Assembly: GCF_001612945.1 (NCBI RefSeq)
Contig: NZ_BDBK01000011.1
Location: 124,001 to 188,000, forward strand
Reading direction: 5' to 3'
DNA: 64,000 nucleotides
From: Nocardia inohanensis NBRC 100128
GTDB taxonomy: Bacteria > Actinomycetota > Actinomycetes > Mycobacteriales > Mycobacteriaceae
Shown: piece by piece, positions 1 through 8,578 of the stretch
How the letters are laid out: every line of letters begins with the position of its first letter
Position numbering within the stretch: the first letter of the stretch is position 1
Made by a program: the position numbers and the translations under genes
Notes under the pieces: generated by a model
Told to the model about the DNA's origin: nothing
What the model saw: only the letters and a program-made list of their open reading frames with translations
The model's database searches: none

Positions 1-1
1 G

Positions 2-67
2 CCGCGCAATGCGACCGGGAAGCTGCTGCGTAAGCCGCTCGTCGAAATGTCGGTTCCCACCGAATGA
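2..67 (+). CDS. C-terminal end of an acyl-CoA ligase (partial)
   Basis: Only the last 21 codons are in the window, reading PRNATGKLLRKPL and then VEMSVPTE before a TGA stop. The N-A-T-G-K-L-L-R-x-P-L string is the A10 core of adenylate-forming acyl-CoA synthetases. Its lysine is the catalytic lysine of the adenylation half-reaction. The protein therefore probably activates a fatty or organic acid to its CoA thioester in the cytoplasm. The substrate cannot be judged from this fragment. It is on the same strand as the next gene but about 65 nt away, so operon membership is unclear. Confidence 0.75.
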   Translation, partial: PRNATGKLLRKPLVEMSVPTE

Positions 68-131
68 TTCCGGATGGAATTGGCGTATACGGCTGTAAAA
101 GCGGGTTCACTTCCTCCGCTATCATCAGCGC

Positions 132-707
132 GTGAGTTCTGAGTCCGGCCGCCCCTCGGCGCATATCCGCAGTGATGCTGCGGTGTTGCGCGGTGGGGCG
201 GCCGGACTCGTTTCCGGCGCGCTCGCCGTCGCCGCGCACGGCTGGATCTCGGGGGCCGCGCCCCTGGAGTCGGGTCCGTTGTCGCTGCTGGTGGCGGCCT
301 CCGCGGCAGTCGGTGGATTGGTCGCCGGGGTCGGGGTGCTCCGCAATACCTGGCTCGGGCTGGTCGTCGCCTTGATCGGCGGGCAGCTGCTCGGGCACTT
401 CAGCATGATGTGGGGCTCCCCCGGTTCGGGGCATCACCATCACCACAATGCGGGGATGTGGAGTCCGGCCATGCTGGCGGCGCACGTCACCGCCGCCATC
501 TTCGCGGCCGTCGTCATCGTCGGCGCGGAAGCCGCGTACCGGATCGGCACCACGGTGCTCGCCTGGGTGCTGCCGGTCGCCACCTCCCTACCGGTGCTCA
601 GCGGTCCGCCGCGACTGCCTATCGAGCATCGTGATCGCGTCGTGCTGCGCGTCTTCGCGGCCGATGTCTTCCGCACTCGCGGACCACCCGCTCTCGTTCG
701 AGTCTGA
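132..707 (+). CDS. Small Met/His-rich integral membrane protein
   Basis: A 191-residue protein starting at GTG, with four or five hydrophobic segments (roughly residues 21-40, 48-68, 69-90, 114-135 and perhaps 138-155). Between the third and fourth segments, around residues 89-111, lies a loop dense in Met, His and Trp, including five consecutive His and the pairs SMMW and GMW. Such loops suggest metal, especially copper, binding; this is inference. No enzyme motif is visible. The next gene on the same strand is a PepSY membrane protein that also has a Met/His-rich stretch, so the two may act together. I do not recognise the family by name. Confidence 0.7.
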   Translation: MSSESGRPSAHIRSDAAVLRGGAAGLVSGALAVAAHGWISGAAPLESGPLSLLVAASAAVGGLVAGVGVLRNTWLGLVVALIGGQLLGHFSMMWGSPGSGHHHHHNAGMWSPAMLAAHVTAAIFAAVVIVGAEAAYRIGTTVLAWVLPVATSLPVLSGPPRLPIEHRDRVVLRVFAADVFRTRGPPALVRV

Positions 708-872
708 AACAACTCCCGGAGCTCTCGGGGCCCAGCCCCGGAAACCCCGGAGGACCTTCGACCCGCGCACGGACCTGCGACGTCCGCGCGATATTCGCCG
801 TCTCCGCTCGCCCATTGCGGCAGAGCCGAATTCGGCGTGCCCGGGTTTCTCGAACGAACAGAAAGTCCGCTC

Positions 873-2357
873 GTGACAATCACAGACAGCGGTGTCGATA
901 CTTCGGCACCGCCGCCCTCCCCTACCCCGGAACCGGAATCGAAACCGGCATCCACCAAACGCGGTGCGGGCAATGCCTTCCAGGCGCTCATGCTGCGACT
1001 GCATTTCTACGCGGGTGTTTTCGTCGCCCCGTTCATCCTGATCGCGGCCGTCACCGGAGCGCTCTACGCGGTCGCTCCGACGCTGGAGACCATTACCGAT
1101 CGCGGTCTGCTGCACACCGATTCGACCGGGCCGGTCAAGCCGCTCTCCGAGCAGGTGGCCGCGGCGCTCGCGGTGGAGCCGAAGCTCGCGCTCACCGCGG
1201 TGGCGCCGGCACAGAACAGCGGCGACACCACGCGGGTGATCTTCAACGATCCGTCGCTGGGCGCGTCCGAGCGCCGCGCGGTGTTCGTCGATCCGGTGAC
1301 CGCGCAGTCGGTCGGCGACAGCGTGGTCTACGGCAGTTCGGGTGCGCTGCCCACCCGTACCTGGATCGACAAGCTGCACCGGGATCTGCATCTGGGCGAT
1401 TTCGGCCGCTATTACAGCGAGATCGCGGCCTCCTGGCTGTGGCTGATCGCGCTGGCCGGGCTGGTGCTCTGGTACCGCCGGGTGCGGGCGCGCCGCGAAC
1501 GCCGCTCGGCCGGCTGGCTGCTGCGGCCGGATCGCTCCAAGCCGCGCGCTCGCACGCTGAACTGGCATGCGGCCGTGGGTGTCTGGATCCTGCCGGTGCT
1601 CCTGCTGCTGTCGGTGACCGGTATGACCTGGTCCAAGTACGCCGGTGAGAACGTCACCAAGCTGCGCCAGGAGATGAGCTGGACCACCCCCGCGGTGAGC
1701 GCCGAGCTGCCCGGCTCCACCATGTCCGGCATGTCCGGCGGTGAGCACTCCGATCACGGTGCGCCGCAAGCGAATATGCCCGCACCCGCGCCGAACAAGG
1801 CCGCGCTGGTGGACACCGTTTACGGCGTCGCCCGCGCGAACGGCCTGGAGGGCCCGTTGGAGATCAGCGTGCCGGCCAAGGACGGCACCGCTTTCGTGGC
1901 CAAGGAGCTGCGCCGCCCGGGCGTGCTGACCTTGGATTCCGTCGCGGTGAACGGTCAGACCGGCGTGGTCACCGACGTACTGCGCTACAGCGATTGGCCG
2001 CTGATGGCCAAGCTCACCAACTGGGGCATTCAGTTCCACATGGGTTTGATGTTCGGCCTGCTCAATCAGCTGCTCCTGCTGGCCATCATGATCGGCCTGA
2101 TCACGGTGATCGTGCGCGGTTACCTGATGTGGTGGCGTCGCCGTCCCACCAAGGACGACAGCAAGCTCGGCGTCGGCAAGCCCCCGCGCCGCGGCGCACT
2201 GCGCCGGACCCCCTGGACGGTGCTGCTGCCCGTCGCGGCCGCGGCCGTGGTGGTCGGCTGGTTCGCGCCGATGATCGGCGGTCCCCTTTCGGCCTTCCTG
2301 ATCGTCGATGTAGCGGTGGGCTACGCCGCCCGCCTGCGCGACCGCACCGCCGCCTAG
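873..2357 (+). CDS. PepSY-associated TM domain protein
   Basis: A protein of about 494 residues in the PepSY-TM (PiuB-like) family. The first membrane segment follows the typical RLHFYAGVFVAPF entry sequence. A second membrane segment follows RDLHLGDFGRYYSEIAASW, and two more lie near the C-terminus after FHMGLMFGL. The extracytoplasmic part contains a Met/His-rich run, MSGMSGGEHSDHG, near residues 283-296. The GTG at 873 is preferred because GAAAG lies 7 nt upstream; a GTG at 837 is in frame but lacks a ribosome site. Members of this family occur with iron or copper handling genes, although their biochemistry is poorly defined. The gene probably works with the Met/His-rich membrane protein upstream. 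Confidence 0.82.
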   Translation: MTITDSGVDTSAPPPSPTPEPESKPASTKRGAGNAFQALMLRLHFYAGVFVAPFILIAAVTGALYAVAPTLETITDRGLLHTDSTGPVKPLSEQVAAALAVEPKLALTAVAPAQNSGDTTRVIFNDPSLGASERRAVFVDPVTAQSVGDSVVYGSSGALPTRTWIDKLHRDLHLGDFGRYYSEIAASWLWLIALAGLVLWYRRVRARRERRSAGWLLRPDRSKPRARTLNWHAAVGVWILPVLLLLSVTGMTWSKYAGENVTKLRQEMSWTTPAVSAELPGSTMSGMSGGEHSDHGAPQANMPAPAPNKAALVDTVYGVARANGLEGPLEISVPAKDGTAFVAKELRRPGVLTLDSVAVNGQTGVVTDVLRYSDWPLMAKLTNWGIQFHMGLMFGLLNQLLLLAIMIGLITVIVRGYLMWWRRRPTKDDSKLGVGKPPRRGALRRTPWTVLLPVAAAAVVVGWFAPMIGGPLSAFLIVDVAVGYAARLRDRTAA

Positions 2358-2457
2358 CACACCGCTCCCACCGAGCGACACGGCTTTCCGCCGTGCCGCC
2401 GGACCCCCATACCCTCGTGCGGGATCAGACCTGCACTGACGCAAGGAATTTCACCTG

Positions 2458-3150
2458 ATGAAGGTCACCGAGCTCGCCGTCTCCGCCGCTTTCGCCGCCG
2501 CCGTGGTCGGCGTGACCGCCGGCACCGTCCAGGCCGCCCCGGCCGAGGCGAGCCCCATCAACTACGCCGCGACCAACGACAACGGCATCATGACCATCCG
2601 CACCGACGCCGGTTCGATGGCCGTCGAGAACAACGTCCTGAAGATCAAGGCGAACGACGGCACCGTGGTCGCCGGCACCGAATTGGCCTTCCGCGTAGAC
2701 GATTTCGTCTTCCCGATCGCCGCCGAGATCGACGACCGCACCGCCGTTCTCACCCCCCGGTTCGACCGGGCCCACGCCACCTACCAGCCGGTCGCCCTCC
2801 CCTTCGAGGACAAGGCCCCCTGGAAGTCCGAGTACGACCGCGAACAGGCCGCCTGGAGCCGCATGACCTCCACCCTGTCCATGGGCGCCTCCATCGGCAC
2901 CCTGGTCGGCGGCATCGGCGGCGCCGCCATCGGCTGCATGGCCGGCGCCCTGCTCGGCGCGGTAGCCACCGGCGCCCTGGCCACCCTCTTCGGCCTCGGC
3001 CCCCTCGGCGGCTGCATCGCCGGCGCCGCCGCCGTCGGCTTCCTCGGCACCGTCGCGGGCCAGATCTTCATCACCGCCCCCTTCGCCATCGCCGCCGCGG
3101 TGCAGTACTTCACCACCATCAACCAGCCCTTCACCCCGGCTGCCAAGTAA
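2458..3150 (+). CDS. Secreted protein with a glycine-zipper C-terminal half (paralog 1)
   Basis: A 230-residue protein with a cleavable-looking signal peptide ending near residue 26 (AGTVQAAPA). A beta-rich region follows (about 30-125, with the FRVDDFVFPI segment), then a conserved PFEDKAPWK...YDREQAAWSR stretch. From about residue 140 to 215 it is a long hydrophobic glycine/alanine zipper with two cysteines. It is very similar to the protein encoded at 25159-25863; the VDDFVFPI, PFEDKAPWK and QYFTTINQPF blocks are shared. The C-terminal zipper could insert into a membrane or pack into an oligomer; this is inference. I recognise no named function. AAGGAA lies upstream of the ATG, and a strong hairpin follows the stop. 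Confidence 0.75.
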   Translation: MKVTELAVSAAFAAAVVGVTAGTVQAAPAEASPINYAATNDNGIMTIRTDAGSMAVENNVLKIKANDGTVVAGTELAFRVDDFVFPIAAEIDDRTAVLTPRFDRAHATYQPVALPFEDKAPWKSEYDREQAAWSRMTSTLSMGASIGTLVGGIGGAAIGCMAGALLGAVATGALATLFGLGPLGGCIAGAAAVGFLGTVAGQIFITAPFAIAAAVQYFTTINQPFTPAAK

Positions 3151-3161
3151 TTCGAAGCATT

Positions 3162-3198
3162 CGGCGCGGCCCGTCGCGAGCGCGGCGGGCCGGCGCCG
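3162..3198 (+). terminator. Hairpin downstream of the secreted protein gene
   Basis: A GC-rich inverted repeat with arms at 3162-3173 and 3186-3198 (one bulged base, 12-nt loop) begins 11 nt after the stop codon at 3150. It has no T-tract, as is common for actinobacterial terminators. The next gene starts 100 nt further on, so the hairpin fits a transcript boundary. Confidence 0.5.
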
Positions 3199-3298
3199 GA
3201 CGGCGTTGTCACCGGACAGCCACCCGCAAACAAGTTGCAACCACCTGCGACAATCGTTGCGACTGCCCATGACGGGCAGGGTGCGCTAGGGGGGCATC

Positions 3299-4114
3299 AT
3301 GAACGACGTGATCGACCGGGAATCGGCCGCTGACAGCGGTCCGTTCTGGTCGCGGCCGCGGTTTCTCAATGTTTTGTCGTTGCTTACTTTCGTGGTGCTG
3401 GTGATCCTGCAATATCGGTGGTGGCAGGAGCATGGGCGGCCGTTCTCGTGGGTGTTGCTGGTTGCTACGCCGGCGCTGGCGTTTTTGCCGTCGGGGGTCA
3501 TCGTGAAGGCGTTCCGGAAGCGGTGGACGGCGGCTTGGGCGGAGCAGAACGGGTTTCGGTATCGGCGGGTGGGTGATTGGGCGGTGCCGGAGTGGGATTT
3601 TCCGCCGTTCGATATCGGGCGGGCGCGGCGGTTTCGGGTGCGGGACACGATGGAAGGCACGGTGGGTGGGTATCCGGCGCGGTTCTTTCATCTGACCTGG
3701 TTGCACAACAATCGGATCAATGTCAGTACGCATTTCCGGAATGTGTTCGTGGTGACGTTGCCGGCGGAGCTGCCGCGGTTGACGATCGGGATGACTTTCG
3801 ACAGCACCATCGGGGATCGGGTGGAGTTCGAGTCGGCGGAGTTCAACGATCAGTTCTCGGTGTACTCGGCGCATCCGGCGTTCGCGCACGCGGTGCTGAC
3901 GCCGCGGACGATCGACAGGCTGGTGGAGCTGGCGCGGCGGCGGGGCGGGGCGGTGACCTTCACCAAGTTCGAGATCGCCGGAGATTCGCTGGTCGGCATA
4001 ACCACTCTCGGCAATCGGCCGCATGAGATCGGTGGGGTGTTCGAGGCGATGCGCATCATCGCGGACGGCATTCCCCGATTCGTGTGGACCGACTACGGAA
4101 GGAAAATCGCATGA
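3299..4114 (+). CDS. Two-TM membrane protein paired with LemA (DUF3137-like)
   Basis: A 271-residue protein with two membrane segments near the N-terminus (about 22-41 and 46-66) and a cytoplasmic domain of about 200 residues. No catalytic motif is visible. Its stop codon overlaps the start of the LemA gene (ATGA), so the two are translationally coupled. The pairing and layout resemble DUF3137-type proteins found beside LemA; that family link is by context rather than a firm motif. Codon choice is richer in G-ending codons than in the neighbouring genes. Confidence 0.6.
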   Translation: MNDVIDRESAADSGPFWSRPRFLNVLSLLTFVVLVILQYRWWQEHGRPFSWVLLVATPALAFLPSGVIVKAFRKRWTAAWAEQNGFRYRRVGDWAVPEWDFPPFDIGRARRFRVRDTMEGTVGGYPARFFHLTWLHNNRINVSTHFRNVFVVTLPAELPRLTIGMTFDSTIGDRVEFESAEFNDQFSVYSAHPAFAHAVLTPRTIDRLVELARRRGGAVTFTKFEIAGDSLVGITTLGNRPHEIGGVFEAMRIIADGIPRFVWTDYGRKIA

Positions 4115-4707
4115 GCAGCACCGTCATTGTCATTGTGGTGGTCGCGGTAGCGCTGGTGGCGGTGCTGTGGTACTTCGCCGCGTACAACGAATTCGTCCGG
4201 CTGCGGAATCTGATCGCCGAATCGTGGAAGCAGGTCGATGTCGAGCTGCAACGCCGCCACGAACTGGTGCCGAATCTGGTGGCGACGGTCGAGCGGGCCG
4301 CCGAATTCGAGCGCGGCACTTTGGAATCGGTGACGGCGGCGCGTAATCAGGCGCGTGCGGTAGCCGCCGGCGCGGAGGTCTCCGGGGTGGCGAATGCCGA
4401 AAACGCTTTGACCGCGGCGTTGTCGCATTTGTCGGCGCTCGCCGAACAGTATCCCGATCTGCGAGCCGTGCAGAATTACGCTGCGTTGCAACGCGAATTG
4501 AGCGATATCGAGGATCGGATCGCCGCCACCCGGCGGCTCTACAACGCGAATGTCCGCGCACTGAACACCAAGATCGAATCCATTCCCGCCGCCATAGTGG
4601 CTACGGTTCACCATGTTTCGCCCGCGGAGTACTTCGAGATCAGCGGTCCCGAAGCGCGGGAACCCGTCGCGGTGAACAAGCTGTTCGAGGCGCAGCCGGA
4701 GGGCTAG
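4111..4707 (+). CDS. lemA: LemA family protein
   Basis: A 198-residue protein with one N-terminal membrane helix (residues 4-24), followed by the hallmark LemA helical domain: YNEFVRLRNLIAESWKQVDVELQRRHELVPNLV and then an all-helical region. LemA proteins are membrane-anchored with the C-terminal domain probably cytoplasmic. Their molecular role is unsettled. The ATG overlaps the upstream TGA by four bases, so it is co-translated with the two-TM protein before it. Confidence 0.88.
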   Translation: MSSTVIVIVVVAVALVAVLWYFAAYNEFVRLRNLIAESWKQVDVELQRRHELVPNLVATVERAAEFERGTLESVTAARNQARAVAAGAEVSGVANAENALTAALSHLSALAEQYPDLRAVQNYAALQRELSDIEDRIAATRRLYNANVRALNTKIESIPAAIVATVHHVSPAEYFEISGPEAREPVAVNKLFEAQPEG

Positions 4708-4735
4708 TCGCCCGATGCGCGACTAGGGTCGTGGG

Positions 4736-6664
4736 ATGAGTCCCGAACCGCTGGTCCTGCCCACCGCCGACTGGTCCGATTGGCTCTCCGGTCAGGTGCT
4801 CGACCGGCTGCACACCGCGACCGGGACTTTGCGGCGGTTGCGGGAGTACACCGGTGCCGACGCCATCGAGGTGCTCGAGCTGTGGAACGACGCCGATATC
4901 GCCTTGCGCGGCGCGGCCTCGGCGGCCGGGTTGTTCGCCGAGGTGCACACCGATCCCGAGGTGCGCGAACTCGCCGATCAGCTGGTCCAGCGGATCGACC
5001 GGGTCCGGATCGATCGCGACCTCGACCGCGGGCTCTACGAGATCGTCGCCGCCACCGCGACGACCGGGCTGGACGCGACGACGCTGCGGATGCGTGAGCA
5101 TGTACTGCGCGACTTCCGCCGCAGCGGCGTGGATCGCGACGATCGCACCCGGGCCCGGCTGCGCGAGATCTCCGAGCGACTGGTCGTGCTGGACCAGGAT
5201 TTCGGACGGACCATCCGCGAGGACGTTCGCCAGGTGCGGCTCACCCCCGAGCAGCTCGACGGCCTGCCCGCCGACTTCGTGGCCGCGCACCCGCCCGCCG
5301 CGGACGGATCGGTCACCGTCACCACCGACAACCCGGACTTCATGCCGTTTCGGACCTACGCGCACGATGCCGCGGCCCGCCGGGACCTCACCATCGAATT
5401 CGACAGTCGCGGCTGGCCCGCCAACGACGCCGTGCTGCACGAGATGCTCGAGCTGCGTGACGAGAAGGCCCGGCTACTCGGCTACGACGGCTGGCCCGAC
5501 TACGACGCCGAGGTCAAGATGATCGGAACCGGCCGGGCCATCAGCGAATTCATCGAACGGCTCGCGGACGCCTCCGAGGCCGCGGGCAAACGCGACTTCG
5601 ACACGATCCTGGCGCGCCGCCGGCAGGACGAGCCCGCCGCCACGGCGCTCGACCGCTCCGACAGCGCGTATTACACCGAACTCGTCCGCAGCGAGCAGTA
5701 CGGCGTGGATGCCCGGGAGGTGCGCCGGTACTTCGACTTCACCCGGGTGCGAGCGGGATTGCTCGAGGTCACCGGGCGACTGTTCGGCCTGGAGTATCGC
5801 GCGGTGGACGTGCCGAGCTGGCACCAGGACGTCACCGTTTACGACGTCTACGACGGGGACGAGCGCCGCGGGCGGATCTATCTGGATCTGCATCCGCGCG
5901 CGGGCAAGTACAAGCACGCCGCACAATTCGATCTGGTCAGCGGCGTCTCCGGTCGCCTGCTGCCCGAGGGCGTGCTGGTCTGCAACTTCTCCCGCGGGCT
6001 GATGGAGCATCGCGACGTCGTCACCCTGTTCCACGAGTTCGGGCATCTGCTGCATCACGTGCTCGGCGGAGACCAGCGCTGGGCGCGGTTCTCCGGCGTC
6101 GCCACCGAATGGGATTTCGTCGAGGCCCCGTCGCAGATGCTCGAGGAATGGGCTTGGGACGCAACGATTCTGGGGACCTTCGCGGTCGACGAGAACGGCA
6201 TGCCGATCCCCGCCGAGCTGGTCGAGCGGATGCGGGCCGCCCGCGGCTTCGGCGGCGGACTCCAGGTCCGAACTCAGCTCGGCTACAGCGCGGTGTCGTA
6301 TCTGCTGCACCGGGACCGCCCCGCCGACCACACCGCACTGGTGGCCGACACCATTACCCGCTACAGCCTGATGTCGACCCTGCCGGGAACCAACTTCCAA
6401 TCGTCGTTCGGGCACCTGGCCGGGTACACCTCGGCGTACTACACCTACATGTGGAGTTTGGTCATCGCGAAGGACCTGTTCTCCGCCTTCGATCCGGCCG
6501 ATCTGCTCGAACCCGCAGTGGCGCAACGCTATCGCGACCATGTGCTGGCTCCCGGCGGCTCCCGGGACGCCGCCGAGCTGGTGGCCGGGTTCCTCGGCCG
6601 GCCCTTCGGTTTCGATGCCTTCCAAGCGTGGCTCGACCCGGCCGATCCGCATCAGGCTCCCTGA
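4736..6664 (+). CDS. M3 family zinc metallopeptidase (thimet oligopeptidase-like)
   Basis: A 642-residue cytoplasmic oligopeptidase of the M3 family, close to the usual 650-700. The zinc site H433-EFG-H437 lies in TLFHEFGHLLHH. The third ligand lies in the downstream ATEWDFVEAPSQ segment, where the glutamate before APSQ is the conserved one. Such enzymes cut short peptides left by proteases. The ATG at 4736 is the first good start. The 3' end overlaps the convergent isochorismatase gene by 13 bp, so the two stop codons lie within each other's coding sequence. Confidence 0.9.
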   Translation: MSPEPLVLPTADWSDWLSGQVLDRLHTATGTLRRLREYTGADAIEVLELWNDADIALRGAASAAGLFAEVHTDPEVRELADQLVQRIDRVRIDRDLDRGLYEIVAATATTGLDATTLRMREHVLRDFRRSGVDRDDRTRARLREISERLVVLDQDFGRTIREDVRQVRLTPEQLDGLPADFVAAHPPAADGSVTVTTDNPDFMPFRTYAHDAAARRDLTIEFDSRGWPANDAVLHEMLELRDEKARLLGYDGWPDYDAEVKMIGTGRAISEFIERLADASEAAGKRDFDTILARRRQDEPAATALDRSDSAYYTELVRSEQYGVDAREVRRYFDFTRVRAGLLEVTGRLFGLEYRAVDVPSWHQDVTVYDVYDGDERRGRIYLDLHPRAGKYKHAAQFDLVSGVSGRLLPEGVLVCNFSRGLMEHRDVVTLFHEFGHLLHHVLGGDQRWARFSGVATEWDFVEAPSQMLEEWAWDATILGTFAVDENGMPIPAELVERMRAARGFGGGLQVRTQLGYSAVSYLLHRDRPADHTALVADTITRYSLMSTLPGTNFQSSFGHLAGYTSAYYTYMWSLVIAKDLFSAFDPADLLEPAVAQRYRDHVLAPGGSRDAAELVAGFLGRPFGFDAFQAWLDPADPHQAP

Positions 6665-7317
6665 AACCTCTGTGCCGCAGTCGAACTGCCGAGCTGTGCC
6701 GCGACCTCACCGGCGGTGAGCACGGCTCCGCAGCGGCGGGCGGTGTAGTTGAGGGCCATCAGATGCTCCTCACGGCTGAAGTCCGCGGTGGCGTCCAGGA
6801 CCAGGAACGGGCGCACATCGCTCATGAAAGCCTCTGCGGCACTGAGCATGCAGCCCATATGGGTGTAGACGCCGGTGATCAGCAGCTGGTCCCGGTTGTG
6901 GTAGTTGAGCAGTTCCCGGAGGTCGGTGCGCTGGAAGGCGGAGTAGCGCCATTTGGTGACCTGGATGTCCTGAGCCGCCGGGGTCAGTTCGGGAACCACT
7001 TCGGTGTCGGGCCCGTGGGCCATGCCGGTGCCCCAGAAGTCGGCGAGGATGCCGCGGCGGGAGGGGTGCTGGTTACCGGGTTGCATGGTGTAGACGACCG
7101 GAATCCCCAGGTCGTGGCAGTGTTTTCGGAGCGTGGCGATATTGGCCAGCATGGTGCGGGCCGGTTCCGCGGCGGTGTCGTAGGCGGTCAGGAAGTAGCG
7201 CTGCATGTCGTGGATGAGCAGGGCGGCGCGGGCCGGGTCGACTTTCCAGGACACCTGATTGGGGACCACCTCGGCCGCGGTCGGCATGGCGTAGGGGGCG
7301 ATGGGCGGAATCGGCAT
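6652..7317 (-). CDS. dhbB: Isochorismatase (no carrier domain)
   Basis: A 221-residue enzyme that hydrolyses isochorismate to 2,3-dihydro-2,3-dihydroxybenzoate and pyruvate. It contains the family motifs LLIHDMQRYF (catalytic Asp), TKWRYSAF (Lys) and GVYTHMGCMLSAAEAFM (nucleophile region). EntB and DhbB usually carry a C-terminal aryl carrier domain. This protein stops before one, and a free carrier protein is encoded at 11157-11390. The start at 7317 is chosen because the isochorismatase fold begins there (IPPIAPYAMP) and a purine-rich AAGAGAG precedes it. It is the last gene of the dhbA-dhbC-dhbB operon, 28 nt after dhbC. Confidence 0.92.
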   Translation of the reverse strand: MPIPPIAPYAMPTAAEVVPNQVSWKVDPARAALLIHDMQRYFLTAYDTAAEPARTMLANIATLRKHCHDLGIPVVYTMQPGNQHPSRRGILADFWGTGMAHGPDTEVVPELTPAAQDIQVTKWRYSAFQRTDLRELLNYHNRDQLLITGVYTHMGCMLSAAEAFMSDVRPFLVLDATADFSREEHLMALNYTARRCGAVLTAGEVAAQLGSSTAAQRFQGA

Positions 7318-7345
7318 GGGGCGGCTCTCTTTTCGCGGCGGCGGG

Positions 7346-8578
7346 TCAGCCGACGGTGACGGGGCGATGGGTGATGCCCAGCGGGGCGAGGATGCGCTGG
7401 AACTTGGCGGTGGTTTCGGCCAGTTCCGCGTGCGGATCGGATTGCGCGACGATACCGCCGCCCGCGTGCGCGAGCAGGGTGCGCCGGTCGGCATCGAGTT
7501 CGGCGCAGCGGATGCTGACCATCCATTCGCCGTCGCCGGTGGCATCGCACCAGCCGACCGCGCCGGCGTAGAAACCGCGATCGCCTTCGAGGGCTTCGAT
7601 CAGGCGGGCGGCCGGGGCGGTGGGGGTGCCGCAGACCGCGGGCGTGGGATGCAGTGCCACCGCCAATTCCAGCGCCGACGGGCCGGCGGCCGGGACGGTC
7701 GCGGTGATGGGCGTACCCAGATGCCACATCTCCGGCGTACTGGTCAGCTCCGGGTGCCGGGGGATGCCGACATTGCCGCAGCGGTCGCGCAGCACGCCGC
7801 CGACCTGGTCGACGACGTAGCGGTGTTCGGTCAGGTCCTTCGCCGAGGCGAGCAGTGTGCGGGCGGCGACGCGATCCGCGGCGGCATCGTCGGGGATGCG
7901 GCGGGCGGAACCGGCCAGCGGGTGACTCAGCACCTCGGTCCCCGAACGATGCACCAGCACTTCGGGACTGGAGCCGATCAGGTGCCTGCCGTCGTACGGT
8001 TCGCCCGCGGCCGACAGGTCGACGAGGAAGCCGTTGCCGAGCGGGTCGGTCTCCACCAGCCGATGCAGGATGTCGACGGGATGGACGGGCTCGGCGGCGT
8101 GTGCGCGAACACTCCTGGCCAGCACCACTTTCCGGACCGGATGCGCGGGATCGGCGAGCAGCCGGACCGCCGCTCCGACCCGATGCAGATGGGTCTCGGG
8201 GGAAGGCACGGCCTCGTCGAATTCGAATCCGACCGGCGCACCGGCCTTTCCGGCTCGGCGCTGCGCGACCGCCGCGGCGATCGGCCCGGGCGTGGCCGTC
8301 CGGTCGGCGGTGGTCGGCACCGGAGCCTCGGTGATCGTCACCGCGTGGGGCGCCCACAGCGCGGCGGGAGCATCGACGGCGAACGGCAGCGCGCCGACGA
8401 TGTGGCTGACCTGACCGGTGCGCAGGGCGGCGCAAGCCTCCGCGGCCGATTGGAAGGTACGGGCGACTCCGGTCGCGATGACCGTTCGGTGCGGGCGGGC
8501 CAGTATGAAGCCGGGTTCACCGGAATGGTTTGTGGTAGTTGCGGATTCGCTGGAGATGATGATCATCCTCTCGGTCAC
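7346..8578 (-). CDS. dhbC: Isochorismate synthase
   Basis: A 410-residue chorismate-utilising enzyme that converts chorismate to isochorismate, the first step towards 2,3-dihydroxybenzoate. Typical motifs are KVVLARS, GSSPEVLV, the HPLAGSARR block, HPTPAVCGTP and GDRGFYAGAVGW, with the Mg-binding EL.ETTAKF near the C-terminus. The GTG at 8578 overlaps the dhbA stop (GTGA) and implies translational coupling. An ATG four codons in, at 8566, has GAGAGG directly abutting it, which is too close for a normal ribosome site. The lack of an aromatic-amine partner and the operon context exclude anthranilate synthase. Confidence 0.92.
   Translation of the reverse strand: MTERMIIISSESATTTNHSGEPGFILARPHRTVIATGVARTFQSAAEACAALRTGQVSHIVGALPFAVDAPAALWAPHAVTITEAPVPTTADRTATPGPIAAAVAQRRAGKAGAPVGFEFDEAVPSPETHLHRVGAAVRLLADPAHPVRKVVLARSVRAHAAEPVHPVDILHRLVETDPLGNGFLVDLSAAGEPYDGRHLIGSSPEVLVHRSGTEVLSHPLAGSARRIPDDAAADRVAARTLLASAKDLTEHRYVVDQVGGVLRDRCGNVGIPRHPELTSTPEMWHLGTPITATVPAAGPSALELAVALHPTPAVCGTPTAPAARLIEALEGDRGFYAGAVGWCDATGDGEWMVSIRCAELDADRRTLLAHAGGGIVAQSDPHAELAETTAKFQRILAPLGITHRPVTVG

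Noticed and set aside
588..2444. 618-codon open frame on the minus strand opposite the PepSY gene
   Set aside because: High GC leaves long open antisense frames. Its translation is Arg/Gly/His-rich with no motif, while the plus-strand frame encodes a clear PepSY protein.
7188..8435. Arg/Pro-rich frame opposite and overlapping isochorismate synthase
   Set aside because: It is a shifted reading of dhbC and dhbB sequence without conserved motifs.
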